DNA from: CBDAMZ01 sp965197375
GTDB lineage: Bacteria > Acidobacteriota > Vicinamibacteria > Vicinamibacterales > UBA8438
Reading direction: 5' to 3'
Assembly: GCA_965197375.1 (NCBI GenBank)
Contig: CBDAMZ010000008.1
Location: 186,001-250,000, forward strand
Length of the DNA: 64,000 nt
Positions 51,249 to 60,819 of this stretch are shown here, piece after piece. Each line of letters begins with the position of its first letter. Position 1 is the stretch's first letter. Made by a program: the position numbers and the translations under genes. The notes below the pieces were generated by a model. It was not told the DNA's origin and ran no database searches. It saw nothing but the letters and a program-made list of their open reading frames with translations.

Positions 51249-52457
51249 TTGTCCAAGGTCCTGATCTCGTGTGGCGAGCCGTCCGGCGACCTCTACGCCG
51301 GCGCACTTACCGATAAGATCCGCGAACTTGACCCGGACGCACGTGTGTTCGGTTTGGGCGGTGACTGCCTGCGCGCAAGCGGGGCCGGCCTCGTTTCGGA
51401 ATACAGCGGGCTGACCGTCACCGGTTTATCCGAAGCGCTTGCCGTGTTACCCCACGCGTACGTTACCTACCGTCGGCTCGTCAGGTGGGCCAAAGTCGAG
51501 CGTCCGGACGTGTTCGTCGCTGTCGATTTCCCGGACTTCAACTTCAGACTCGCCTGGGCAATCAGGCGGCTCGGGATTCCAGTCGTGTACTACATCGGGC
51601 CGCAGGTGTGGGCGTGGCGTCGCGGCCGGCTCCGTGCGCTCAGGCGACTTATAGACTGTGTACTGGTCATCTTTCCCTTTGAGGAGAGTCTCTATCGTGA
51701 CGCAGGGATCCCAGTGGAGTTCGTGGGGCACCCGCTTGTCGAGCTCGCGTCGCCGTCGGAAAGTCGCTGTGACTTCTTGCGCGCGCGTGGACTCGATCCT
51801 GACGTTCAGACGGTCGCCCTGTTGCCAGGGAGTCGCCCGAACGAGCTTCGTGCGATCTTGCCAAAACTGGTACGAGCGGCCAGTGAGGTTGTCCGCCACG
51901 TTCCAGACACGCAATTTCTCGTCGCCCGTGCGCCCAATCTTGATGATGCGCTGCTGGCGCCGCTGGGCGAGCTATCGGACGCCACTTTGCCGCCTGTGGT
52001 CGTGGAGGGTCAGACCGACGACGTCCTAGCGGCCTCAGATGTTGTGGTGACTGCGTCTGGGACCGCAACCGTGCAGGCAGCGATTCACCAGCGGCCGATG
52101 GTGATCGTGTACCGCTTGTCGCCGCTGACCTACCGGTTCGTGAAGGCATTTGCTCAGGTGGACACTGTGGGCATGGTGAATCTGATCGCGGGTACCTCGG
52201 TCGTGCCAGAGCTAATCCAGGAGGCCTTCACGCCTAAGGCGGTCGCGGCCGAGGTAGTGAGCTTTCTCACCAACCCTGAACGCGCCGAGCGCACACGGGT
52301 GGCACTCGGCCAGGTGCGCGATCAGCTCGGGGGGGCAGGCGCGAGTCAACGAGCGGCCGAACTGGTGCTGGCCGTGGCGGGACAGCGCGGCCGCCCGATC
52401 CCTGAACGTTCTGGAGACGGTGTGCCAAGAGGCGCTCGTCACGCCGCTGGAGGATGA
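51249..52457 (+). CDS. lpxB: Lipid-A-disaccharide synthase
   Basis: 402-residue GT-B glycosyltransferase joining UDP-2,3-diacylglucosamine and lipid X in lipid A synthesis; its presence shows a lipopolysaccharide-bearing cell. Signature ISCGEPSGDLYAGALTDKIR, VDFPDFNFRLA, YYIGPQVWAWRRGRLRALRR, ALLPGSRPNEL, and VTASGTATVQAAIHQRPMVI are all present. TTG start at 51249. It follows the M16 pair by about 20 bases. The C-terminus is longer than usual by about 20 residues (RGRPIPERSGDGVPRGARHA). Confidence 0.95.
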   Translation: MSKVLISCGEPSGDLYAGALTDKIRELDPDARVFGLGGDCLRASGAGLVSEYSGLTVTGLSEALAVLPHAYVTYRRLVRWAKVERPDVFVAVDFPDFNFRLAWAIRRLGIPVVYYIGPQVWAWRRGRLRALRRLIDCVLVIFPFEESLYRDAGIPVEFVGHPLVELASPSESRCDFLRARGLDPDVQTVALLPGSRPNELRAILPKLVRAASEVVRHVPDTQFLVARAPNLDDALLAPLGELSDATLPPVVVEGQTDDVLAASDVVVTASGTATVQAAIHQRPMVIVYRLSPLTYRFVKAFAQVDTVGMVNLIAGTSVVPELIQEAFTPKAVAAEVVSFLTNPERAERTRVALGQVRDQLGGAGASQRAAELVLAVAGQRGRPIPERSGDGVPRGARHAAGG

Positions 52458-52460
52458 CGC

Positions 52461-53540
52461 ATGCGGTGGGCCTGGCGTATCGCGATTGTTTCCGGTATTC
52501 CCATCTATCTACACGGCACGTTTACGATCCTGATCGGGTTTCTCTTATTCAGCGGGTTGTTCAAGGGATGGGGGCTCACTGCCGCGCTGTCGAACGTCTT
52601 TTTCGTCCTGGCCATCTTTGCGGCCATCGTGTTGCACGAACTCGGTCACGCGCTGACCGCGCGTCGCTTCGGTATTCGAACACGCGACATTACGCTGCTT
52701 CCAATCGGCGGGGTGGCACGACTCGAGCGGATGCCGGACATCCCCCGCCAAGAATTGTGGGTCGCGCTGGCTGGTCCAGCTGTCAACATCTTGCTGGCGG
52801 CCGTGTGCTATATGACGTTCACGGTGGTAACTGGCGGTTCGCCTAGCCTGACCCTAGATCCCTCGGCCACCGGTTTCGTCGGCCGGTTCTCGGCGGTCAA
52901 TGTGGCCCTTGCCGTCTTTAACCTCCTGCCAGCGTTTCCAATGGACGGCGGCCGGGCGTTGCGAGCGTTGCTCGCCGAACGGATCGACTACGTTCGAGCG
53001 ACCGAGATCGCCGCGAACATCGGGCAGGGCCTAGCGCTGGCCTTCGGGTTAATCGGCCTGTTTTTGAACCCATGGCTGGTGTTCATCGCGTTGTTTGTCT
53101 GGATTGGCGCCAGCAACGAAGCCTCCCTAGTTGGCATGCGCGGCGCCCTGGCCGGGGTCCAGGTTAGCCGCGCCATGATAACCAACTTCCGGAGCGTTTC
53201 CGTCGACAGTCCGCTATCGGACCCGGTTGCACGTGTTCTGGATGGAGCGCAACGTGACTTTCCGGTGACCGATGGTGGCCGGTTGGTCGGCATCCTCACG
53301 CGCGACAAGCTCGTGTCCGCGTTGACAGAACGTGGGCCGGCTAGCCCGGTACGAAAGGCGATGACCACGGAGTTCGAGACTGCAGACGCGCTCGAGATGT
53401 TGGACGGCGCCTTCATCCGGCTGCAGAGTACGTCGTGCAATGTACTCCCGGTGCTGTACAGAGGACGCCTCGTCGGGCTCCTGACGTTGGACAATATCGG
53501 TGAGTACGTGACGATCCAGGGCGCCATTGGGAAAGGGTAG
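52461..53540 (+). CDS. Site-2 protease family metallopeptidase (M50) with CBS domains
   Basis: 359-residue inner-membrane zinc peptidase. HELGH is at 59-63 within a helix (FFVLAIFAAIVLHELGHAL) and the second zinc ligand Asp is in NLLPAFPMDGGRAL (about 155-168). About six helices cover residues 8-225. The C-terminal part (about 240-355) folds as a pair of CBS domains (VSRAMITNFRSVSVDSPLSD; VRKAMTTEFETADALEMLDG), which bind adenine nucleotides and may regulate cleavage. Target unknown; it starts three bases after lpxB. Confidence 0.92.
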   Translation: MRWAWRIAIVSGIPIYLHGTFTILIGFLLFSGLFKGWGLTAALSNVFFVLAIFAAIVLHELGHALTARRFGIRTRDITLLPIGGVARLERMPDIPRQELWVALAGPAVNILLAAVCYMTFTVVTGGSPSLTLDPSATGFVGRFSAVNVALAVFNLLPAFPMDGGRALRALLAERIDYVRATEIAANIGQGLALAFGLIGLFLNPWLVFIALFVWIGASNEASLVGMRGALAGVQVSRAMITNFRSVSVDSPLSDPVARVLDGAQRDFPVTDGGRLVGILTRDKLVSALTERGPASPVRKAMTTEFETADALEMLDGAFIRLQSTSCNVLPVLYRGRLVGLLTLDNIGEYVTIQGAIGKG

Positions 53541-53769
53541 TGGACCGGCACCGGTCTCTACCCCAGCCTTTCTATCCCACGACGCCGTCAAATTTCTTCA
53601 GGTGCTGTCTCGCGTTGACCCGGGTGGCTGGCCGAGGCTGTCGATGCGCCGAGATGTCACTAGCTCACGGCGAACGAGGCCCTCGTCTAGTCGTCGTGCA
53701 ACGCTCGAGCGGTGTACAGTGGGCCCAGAAAGCGTTAACCGTGTTTTCGGCAGCCGGTGAGGAGGACGC

Positions 53770-54309
53770 TTGGACGCGCGCAGAATCTCTACGCGGCCTT
53801 GGCGGTTTGCGTCGGTTTTCGTGGCTGTTGAGATCGCTGTACAGATCCCAATCTACTCAGGCGCGCAGGCTCAAGCGCCGAGCATGGATACCGTCGCTGC
53901 CGGTATGAGGATTTACCGCCAGAAAGGAGACTGCCAGGCGTGCCACGGCTGGGCGGGTGACGGCCGAAAAATGGACAGCCAAATGCCAGACGGGGCAAAC
54001 CTTCGGGCAAGCCAGCTCGATCGCGACCAGCTAACCTTCGTCATCAAGTGCGGTCTTCCTGGCCGGAGCATGCCGGCCTTCGACCGGTTCGCCTACAGCG
54101 ATGGGCGCCGTCTTGGTAGGACACGCGCTGATTTACAGCGAATGGGCCTGGAGTTGCCAGATCCTGCTGCCACCCTTCAGCCACGAGAGATCGAGCGGCT
54201 GGTCGACTTCCTGTTCGCGAAGGTTATCGGGCGAGGGCTGATGAATTATGCAAAATGCGTTGACTATTGGGGCTCTGATGTAGAGGTCTGTAGCGAGTTC
54301 CCAAAGTGA
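53770..54309 (+). CDS. Mono-haem c-type cytochrome
   Basis: 179 residues from TTG 53770, with GAGGAGG five bases upstream; a signal peptide covers about 11-35. One haem site CQACH (Cys55, Cys58, His59) is present and the likely axial methionine is Met101 (GRSMPAF). Class I cytochrome c with a C-terminal extension. It faces the PQQ dehydrogenase gene (stops 26 bases apart), which it may serve as electron acceptor; this is inferred from the gene neighbourhood only. Confidence 0.85.
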   Translation: MDARRISTRPWRFASVFVAVEIAVQIPIYSGAQAQAPSMDTVAAGMRIYRQKGDCQACHGWAGDGRKMDSQMPDGANLRASQLDRDQLTFVIKCGLPGRSMPAFDRFAYSDGRRLGRTRADLQRMGLELPDPAATLQPREIERLVDFLFAKVIGRGLMNYAKCVDYWGSDVEVCSEFPK

Positions 54310-54334
54310 GTCACTGTAGGAGCTCCGCTGGCCA

Positions 54335-56092
54335 CTAGCCCAATGCGAACACGAACAGGTAGCTCGAGGTTTCGAGGTTGTCGTATTTCACCGGATGCAG
54401 GTGACGGCCACCGGCCTGCACGGCAAGATACTGTGTTGGGCCAATCGCGTAGGTGACGGGTGCACCCTTGAGAGGCGTGCCCACGTTGAAGCGCCAGAGC
54501 TCCTGAAGCGTCTCGTCATTGTAGGCGACGATCCAACCGTCCTGGAGGGCTGTGAATACCAAACCGCCAGCTGTGCTGATGATACCTGACCGAATTTCGA
54601 TATCGGTGACCGCCTTCGAGATGACCTTGTGGTTGATGACGTCGATCGCCGTGACCGCGCCGTAGTATAGGTCGCTGCTGTAATCACGACGCTTACTTGC
54701 CTCCCGATCTACACCGCCGTCAGGGGAAGGTGACGCTATAGCAGCGCCACTTTGCGAGAAGCAGCCCTCGGTGCCGACGCCGTAGGCAATGTTCTTGATT
54801 GGGTTAAAGGCCAGGGGCTGGTGCGAGACACCCCCGTGCCAGGTCGGACAAGCACGCTTTATCTCATTCCGATCAGCGCGCAGTGCGCGCGCATCAGGAT
54901 TGTAAATCTGCACGTCAAGATTCGGATCGTACTCAACCGGAAAGCCGGTGGTTGGATTGATGCCATTGGTCCAGTTCAGATCGTTGACGTACTGCACAGC
55001 CTTAACAAAAGCACCGTTGGTCCGATCGATAGAGTAAAAGAATCCGTTTCGCGCGTAATGTGCCACTGCTTTTAGCGGCTGACCGTCGATTGTGGTGTCG
55101 TAGAGCATATGGACACCCACTTCGTCATAGTCCCACGAATCGTTTGGCGTGTACTGGAAATGCCAGGCGCGCTCGCCTGTTTCGACGTTGAGCGCGACGA
55201 CTGAGTTGGTATAGAGGTTGTCTCTAGGACGAAACTCCGCATCATAACTAGGATACAGGTTACCCGTGCCGAAAATATACAGGTTTGATTCTGGATCGTA
55301 GGACCCTGTCTGCCAGACACCGCCGCCTCCCGTCTTCCAGGCGTTGTGGTTGTCCTTCCAAGTTTCGCTTCCTGGCTGTCCGGGCTCAGGCACTGTGTAC
55401 CAGCGCCACAGTTCGTCGCCGGTTGTCACATCAAGTGCAGCTACCCAACCACGCGTTCCGCCATCGCCCGCGCCATTCTGAACAAGGACCTTGCCGTCGG
55501 CGACCAATGGTGCCGTGAGGAATCGCTCTCGACCACCGAATTCGTTCGTGGTCGCGATCTCCGTGTCCCACACGATCTCACCGGTGTCGCGGTTGATAGC
55601 GATGACGCGGCCGTCTGGAAGATTTGCCAGCACGAGGTCTTCCCAGAGCGCGATGCCGCGAGTGCGTGGGCGGTTGTCTTCGTGGTCCACTCCTGGGTCG
55701 GTGATCCACACGAACGTGCCCTTGTCTGGATGCCGTGCGTCGATCTTGTAGACTGTGCCCCACCCGTCGCTCGTGTACATAAAGCCGTTATCGATGAGCG
55801 GGTTGACCTCGTTTTCTGGACCGTTCTGTCCGACGTCCTGCATGCCGCCGAGCGCGAGTGCCCACACGAGTCTCAGATTCTTAACGTTACCGCGATTAAT
55901 TTGTGTAAGCCTAGAATACCGAAGCGAGCCGTAGTCGCCGTTCATCAGGAGCCAGTTGTTCGGTTCGTTTTGCGCGTTGATCAACCGGTCTCTATTGACG
56001 GTGAGAGTGTACTGTCCACCGATCGTGATCGCAGAAGTCACCACGACGAATGCACACGAAAGAAAAATCCGTGCCAGTGAGTGACGGTGCAT
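54335..56092 (-). CDS. PQQ-dependent alcohol/methanol dehydrogenase family protein
   Basis: 585 residues, signal peptide about 5-27, then an eight-bladed beta-propeller. The family features include NWLLMNGDYGSLRYSRLTQI, LYIFGTGNLYPS and the blade motifs WVAALDVTTGDELWRW. The metal site shows Asn278 (GTGN), the likely catalytic Asp321, and Asp323 two residues later in SWDYD, the lanthanide-type signature. The usual metal-binding Glu is Asp210 here (GAGDGGTRG for -GAE-G-RG). There is no vicinal cysteine pair. ATG 56092 has GGGGA about eight bases upstream. Confidence 0.86.
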   Translation of the reverse strand: MHRHSLARIFLSCAFVVVTSAITIGGQYTLTVNRDRLINAQNEPNNWLLMNGDYGSLRYSRLTQINRGNVKNLRLVWALALGGMQDVGQNGPENEVNPLIDNGFMYTSDGWGTVYKIDARHPDKGTFVWITDPGVDHEDNRPRTRGIALWEDLVLANLPDGRVIAINRDTGEIVWDTEIATTNEFGGRERFLTAPLVADGKVLVQNGAGDGGTRGWVAALDVTTGDELWRWYTVPEPGQPGSETWKDNHNAWKTGGGGVWQTGSYDPESNLYIFGTGNLYPSYDAEFRPRDNLYTNSVVALNVETGERAWHFQYTPNDSWDYDEVGVHMLYDTTIDGQPLKAVAHYARNGFFYSIDRTNGAFVKAVQYVNDLNWTNGINPTTGFPVEYDPNLDVQIYNPDARALRADRNEIKRACPTWHGGVSHQPLAFNPIKNIAYGVGTEGCFSQSGAAIASPSPDGGVDREASKRRDYSSDLYYGAVTAIDVINHKVISKAVTDIEIRSGIISTAGGLVFTALQDGWIVAYNDETLQELWRFNVGTPLKGAPVTYAIGPTQYLAVQAGGRHLHPVKYDNLETSSYLFVFALG

Positions 56093-56377
56093 GGTGTGTT
56101 CCCCGTAGGACACGGTCTGTATAGCTTACAACGTTTGGTTAGATTGGCGGTTGAGGTGCCAAAGCTGTTGCCAGTGTATCCCTTCCACTCTAGCACTACC
56201 GGAATCGCCTACATGAGAATGCGAAGCTCGAGTGGTTCGACTTCTGACGTCTTGCTTGGAAAGTTAGCGGTTGGCTAGAATAGGCAGCTGCAGCGCTTTT
56301 TAGTTTCTCTAACTTTTTGGCGCAGGGGTCTCTGGATCGATCAGGTAACGATCGCCGACTAGGGCGAAGGAGGGATA

Positions 56378-57133
56378 GTGTCAAGCCGCTGGTTCCGGAT
56401 CGGGCAGATTGTTCCAAGTTCGAACACCACCATGGAGACCGAGCTTCCGGCGATGTTGCGCGCCAGGGAAGCGGTGGCGCCCGAACGTTTCACTTTTCAC
56501 TCGAGCCGGATGCGAATGAAGCAGGTCACGACGGAAGAACTTGCGGCGATGGATACGGAAGCCGATCGCTGTGCGGCCGAACTGGCTGATGCAGACGTAG
56601 ACGTTCTCGGATACGCGTGCCTGGTGGCCATCATGAGTGCGGGCAAGGGCTATCACTGCCAGTCTGAGCGGCGCCTGCACGAGGTGACCGTGCGGGAAGG
56701 GCACCCGGCGCCGGTGGTGACCAGCGCAGGCGCGCTTGTGGAGGGACTCAAGGCTCTTCGGGCCAAGAAGGTGGCCATGGTGGCGCCCTACATGAAGCCG
56801 CTAGCACGGCTGGTTGCAGACTACATCGAAGCTGAGGGAATTGGGGTCGTCGACCTGATGGCTCTCGAGATTCCAGACAATCTTGAGGTTGGACGCCGCG
56901 ACCCGATGGCTCTTGCCGGTATATACCGCGATCTGTCGCTGGCTGGTGCCGATGTGCTCGTCCTGTCTTCGTGCGTGCAAATGCCGTCGCTGGCGGCGAT
57001 CTCGGTGGTCGAGCGCGAATGCGGGCTGCCGGTGGTGTCGGCGGCTGTCTGCACGGTCCACCAGATGCTTCACACCCTCGGCCTCGGCACCCACGTACCA
57101 GGGGCCGGGGCGTTGCTATCCGGCCGGTACTAA
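56378..57133 (+). CDS. Maleate isomerase / aryl-malonate decarboxylase family protein
   Basis: 251 residues of the Asp/Glu racemase superfamily. The N-terminal PSSNTTMETELPAM, with two catalytic-type cysteines, Cys81 (DVLGYACLVAIMSAGKGYH) and Cys199 (LVLSSCVQMPSL), matches maleate cis-trans isomerase. The reaction would convert maleate to fumarate through a covalent cysteine adduct. GTG start at 56378 with AAGGAGG five bases upstream. Possibly part of aromatic or nicotinate degradation, but no such genes adjoin it. Confidence 0.82.
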   Translation: MSSRWFRIGQIVPSSNTTMETELPAMLRAREAVAPERFTFHSSRMRMKQVTTEELAAMDTEADRCAAELADADVDVLGYACLVAIMSAGKGYHCQSERRLHEVTVREGHPAPVVTSAGALVEGLKALRAKKVAMVAPYMKPLARLVADYIEAEGIGVVDLMALEIPDNLEVGRRDPMALAGIYRDLSLAGADVLVLSSCVQMPSLAAISVVERECGLPVVSAAVCTVHQMLHTLGLGTHVPGAGALLSGRY

Positions 57134-57255
57134 CACACCGATCCTCTGTTGCGCTTCGGGATGATCAGGAGTCGGGTCGTTCGATAATCAGCAAGCCGAC
57201 GAAGCATCGTTGGAGCGCTTGCCACGCAAGCCTTGACCGAACACGGCACGTCGAC

Positions 57256-58299
57256 TTACCTCGAGCTCTGCTGGGTGGCTTCTTCGACGGCCTTTTCTTC
57301 GAGGCGGGCTCCAACGAGGATGCCTTCCATGCCGATGTTCCCTTCGTGGCACGCGTACTCGTAGATAGCGTCGTTGGTGCTCATCAGCGGGATCAAGACG
57401 GTCCAGGGTTTAGTCCAGGTCGTCGGGTCGTTGATGGCAACCGAGTAGTTGAGCGTGTTCGGGCTAACGCGGGTCAGGCGCTCTGTCAGATGCAGGCCCT
57501 CAGACGATATGCGTCTAAAGGTGCTTTTCGGAGAATAGTTTGTTGTTTCGATCACCAACGTGTCGTCTTCCCAGTGGCCGCGCGAGTCCCCGTGCCACTG
57601 CCGGAGGCTGGCGTCGAGATGCGGCGACCCGTTGAGGGGAATAACCCGCGCGTCGTGGTTCATTTCCATGAGTATGACTACGTGATCGGCACTCTGAAAG
57701 ATTTGGTAATAGCTGTTGTAACCGGCGCTAAGCCTCGGCACGCCGTAGGTGACACACCGCTCGCTCAGTGGTCGGTCTGTGTATGTGTCAGCGGGGTGCT
57801 CGCGGCGACGGTCTGCCAGCACTTGCCGGCGATTCTGCGCGGCCGCCGTCAGGGCCGGAATCCGCCCATCCAGTGGGTCGATTACCAGTGACGTTCGGTC
57901 ACTGAAGTTTCTAGCGGCGATCCAGAACTGGTTGTAGTTACCGGTTGTCGGATCGTAGGATTCTGCTTTCGTGTTCGCGATCGCTGCTAGTACCAACTGG
58001 TCGCCGAAGAGCGCATCTCCGTCGCCAACAACTTGCACAGCTGCCACCTGCAGTTCGGCTAGCTCTTCATCAGTCAGGCGTGCTTTCCCGGTCCATTCTT
58101 CTGGCCGCTCCAACGGCGTGGCATTGTTATTTGCCCAGACGCCCTGCAGGTTTGGTTGGCCGTCTGGTGTGCGTGGCAGCGTCCACTCACCACCGGGGGC
58201 CTGTCCAGCGGTTCGAACTGGCGCAGGCGACACGATCGCGATCGTGGCCAATGACGCAGCAAGAGCTCGGAGGCTCATCCGTGTTTTCACTGTCCTCAC
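57256..58299 (-). CDS. Secreted protein, 'RTPDG-P' paralogue 1, unknown function
   Basis: 347 residues from GTG 58299 (ATG 58278 is an alternative), signal peptide about 8-30. It belongs to a family recurring three times here and common in related genomes. Shared points are LPRTPDGQPNLQGVWANN near the start, RCVTYGVPR, DHVVILMEMNHDARVIPL, WHGDSRGHWEDDTLVIETTN, and TWTKPWTVLIPL with YEYACHEGN near the end. Mostly beta. No enzyme motif is visible and I know of no assigned role. Confidence 0.75.
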   Translation of the reverse strand: MRTVKTRMSLRALAASLATIAIVSPAPVRTAGQAPGGEWTLPRTPDGQPNLQGVWANNNATPLERPEEWTGKARLTDEELAELQVAAVQVVGDGDALFGDQLVLAAIANTKAESYDPTTGNYNQFWIAARNFSDRTSLVIDPLDGRIPALTAAAQNRRQVLADRRREHPADTYTDRPLSERCVTYGVPRLSAGYNSYYQIFQSADHVVILMEMNHDARVIPLNGSPHLDASLRQWHGDSRGHWEDDTLVIETTNYSPKSTFRRISSEGLHLTERLTRVSPNTLNYSVAINDPTTWTKPWTVLIPLMSTNDAIYEYACHEGNIGMEGILVGARLEEKAVEEATQQSSR

Positions 58300-58349
58300 T
58301 CCCGTTACAACGGCTGGCGCTCAGGCCGGAAGGGCAGAGTAGCGAGGTG

Positions 58350-58812
58350 TTACCGCGACGGTTCCGTCGGATCGCTACCGTCACGCGGAGCACCGGTTCC
58401 GGACGAACCCATGAAAAACTTTCGGCCGTCTTCGAACGTCACATCTCGCCCATTGGCTCGAGCCGTACGGTCCTTGCTCTGGTAGCCGGAGACGACGATG
58501 ACCATGCCAGATAGGACGTCATCACGCCGTAGGCCTCGCCGCAACAGCGTGTTCGGGGTGCCGCCTTCGACCATCCCACACCTGCTTGGTGCCGTCCTCA
58601 TTGGTTACTTCCAAGTGAATCCAGGCATGCGGATTTACCCATTCAACCTTGACCACCGGTCCCCGCAGGAGGATGGGCCGGTTCGGGTCGAATTCCGCGC
58701 CAAACGCGTGGTGAGCGGCCACTGGCACCGCCGCTACGAGGAAAAGGCCGACAGTGGCGACGAGCGACACGGTGGCTTCGAGTGACAGACGGGAACTTCG
58801 TCTCATGCGCAT
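58350..58812 (-). pseudogene. DUF6152 family protein, frameshifted
   Basis: ATG 58812 (AAGGAG eight bases upstream) opens a signal peptide and the DUF6152 start (AHHAFGAEFDPNRPILLRGP, VVKVEWVNPHAWIHLEVTN). After KQVW the frame diverges; the other frame continues MVEGGTPNTLLRRGLRRDDV, TARANGRDVTFEDGRKFFMG and SSGTGAPRDG to a TGA at 58350. Removing one C from CCC at 58575-58577 (GGG to GG on the coding strand) gives VWMVEGGTPN with no other change. DUF6152 is a secreted protein family of Acidobacteriota with unknown function. Confidence 0.82.
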
Positions 58813-58864
58813 GAATTGCACTCCTTGTGACATTTGACAGCGGTGACGAGAGCTACACCACCGG

Positions 58865-59955
58865 CTACTTAAACTCGTTCAGCACGTCGGCTTCGAGAAT
58901 CCGTGCCCCCCGGAGAATCCCCCCGAGTGAATAGTTCGCTTCGTGGCAGGCGTACTCGTAGATGCGATTGTCAGTCACCGGCCATACATACTCACCGCTC
59001 CACGGCTCAGTCCAGACCGTCGGATCCTCGACCGTGAACTGGTACAGGAGTGTATTGGCATCGATCCACGAAAAGCGCTCCACGACGTGCAAATTCAGAG
59101 ACGCCAGAGCAAATCCTGGGGTGTCGGTGAAATTCGTTGTGTCGACCACCAGTCTGTCACCTTCCAGTGGCCAACCGAATCACCGAGCCAATTCCTGATT
59201 TTTGGCGGGGCGTGCTCCTTGTTCATACGGACGATACGGGCGTCGTGGACCATCTCCACGAAAATCATTACATGGTCTTCGGTTTGCACGATCTTCTTCA
59301 GGTTGTTGTACAAGACCGGCAGCATCGGTGGACCGGAGGTCGAACCAAATCCTATGAGACACCGCTCTGCGAGCGGGCGGAGTTCCGGATCGTCATAGGG
59401 CCCAGGCGCGTCGAGGTTGTCAGAGAACCACCAGGCGGTGCCGGTGTTTGGGCGTCTCAACCTAGCTCTCGTATCCGCCTGCTGCTGCCCTTCTGACGTC
59501 AGGAGCGGCTGTCGCCCATTAGCAGGGGAGGTGATGATCGACGTGCGCCACTGCCCGTTGATCTGGAAGGCTCCCGCTCCCTTATCCATCCCAAACGTGC
59601 TGTAGGCGCCGACGGCTCCAGCCGCACCGGTTGACCCGTCACCGCCGACTGGCGGAGCCTCTTGTGGCACATGGCCAATGTCGTTTCTGTCAGCAGGAAT
59701 ACTGAATCTGGCCGCGAGCGCAATAGGTGCGTCTCTCGCGACAGCCGATGCCTCCTCTTCGGTCAGAGACAACCTGTCTCCAAATTCTTCTGGCCGCTGC
59801 AACGGCGTAAGGGTTGCCGTGTCGTAGGTGCCAGACAGATCCGGACGACCGTCAGGCGTTCTGGGGATGTTATCGTTTTGTGCGACAGCAACTATTGCTG
59901 GAACCACGCACGCGATCGCAAACACGCCAAGAAAAACTAAGAATCGACGGCGCAT
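58865..59955 (-). pseudogene. Secreted 'RTPDG-P' paralogue 2, frameshifted
   Basis: ATG 59955, with GGAGG five bases upstream, gives a signal peptide and the family start (IPRTPDGRPDLSGTYDTATL). The pattern continues through RCLIGFGSTSGPPMLPVLYN, EDHVMIFVEMVHDARIVRMN and WLGDSVGHWK. At the shared GHWEDDTLV position the frame breaks; a parallel frame supplies VVDTTNFTDTPG, WTEPW and YEYACHEAN to the TGA at 58865. One extra G at 59164-59165 (TGGGAAGG for TGGAAGG) restores GHWEGDRLVVDTTNFT. Either a mutation or a base-call error. Confidence 0.8.
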
Positions 59956-59970
59956 AATATCCTCCATTAA

Positions 59971-60819
59971 TTATTGCTCAAGCGGGGTGCGGCGATATTC
60001 GCCGAAGATCAACTCTTCGACGAACTCGACGCATTTAAAATCCATCAACCGCACGTTCTCTTCGATTCGGCGGTAGAGCGGCATGCTGATCGTCCAGGGG
60101 CGTGTAAACACCTGTGGGTCTTCAATGGTGGCTTCGTACTGGATGTGGTTCTGGCTGATCAGCGTGTAGCGTTCCACGACGCGCATCTGATTACTGTGAT
60201 GGTTTCCGGCCCGGTCAAACCAGGTTTGGTCGTTGAGCCCGGTGACTTCGACGACGAGTGTATCGTCCTCCCAGCGGCCGGCGGACTGGCCCATCCAAGA
60301 ATCGGTCTGCGCCGGCTCAAGCTCCTCTAGGAAAATATCTCGGACCGCACTTGCATACTCGTGTGCGATGAAAATTGACTTCTCGTTCTGAAAGATCTGA
60401 AACGGAAATGGCATGTACGTTGCCCTCGGCACACCAGGCATGTAGCACTTGATCTCCGGGTCGCGTTCGAGCCAGTTGGCCCGGTTTTCCTCCTGCGTCG
60501 CGCGCGCCTCCGGCGTGTAGGGGATCACACCGCCCTCGACCACTCCCATGCTGCCGGGGACCGCGCCGACGGCGCCGAGCGCCAGAACCGGTACCGCGGG
60601 TAGGGGTCCCTGCGGTCCCTCGCGGAGCGCCATAGCAGAACGTGCAACGTGCGGCTCGATATCGTAGTTGGCTGAGTTCAGGGCTTGCCAGATGCCATTT
60701 AGATCGGGGCTGCCATTCGACAATCGGGGCGGTTCGAAATCAGGAGATTGTCCTTGAACAGGCACCGCTGCCAGCACGAGTGCGATCACCACGGCGGTTG
60801 CGGCCAAAGATGAATTCAT
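59971..60819 (-). CDS. Secreted protein, 'RTPDG-P' paralogue 3, unknown function
   Basis: 282 residues with a signal peptide (about 1-24) and GGGGAG about eight bases before the ATG. Same family as the two paralogues: LSNGSPDLNGIWQALNSANY, KCYMPGVPRATYMPFPFQIF, WMGQSAGRWEDDTLVVEVTG and FTRPWTISMPLYRRIEENVR. It lacks the C-terminal YEYACHEGN and ends MDFKCVEFVEELIF. It precedes paralogue 2 by 15 bases, so they are co-transcribed. Confidence 0.75.
   Translation of the reverse strand: MNSSLAATAVVIALVLAAVPVQGQSPDFEPPRLSNGSPDLNGIWQALNSANYDIEPHVARSAMALREGPQGPLPAVPVLALGAVGAVPGSMGVVEGGVIPYTPEARATQEENRANWLERDPEIKCYMPGVPRATYMPFPFQIFQNEKSIFIAHEYASAVRDIFLEELEPAQTDSWMGQSAGRWEDDTLVVEVTGLNDQTWFDRAGNHHSNQMRVVERYTLISQNHIQYEATIEDPQVFTRPWTISMPLYRRIEENVRLMDFKCVEFVEELIFGEYRRTPLEQ

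Noticed and set aside
53526..53556. Palindrome GACCGGCACCGGTC after the M50 gene as a terminator
   Set aside because: Only a 6-bp stem with no T run following; not convincing.
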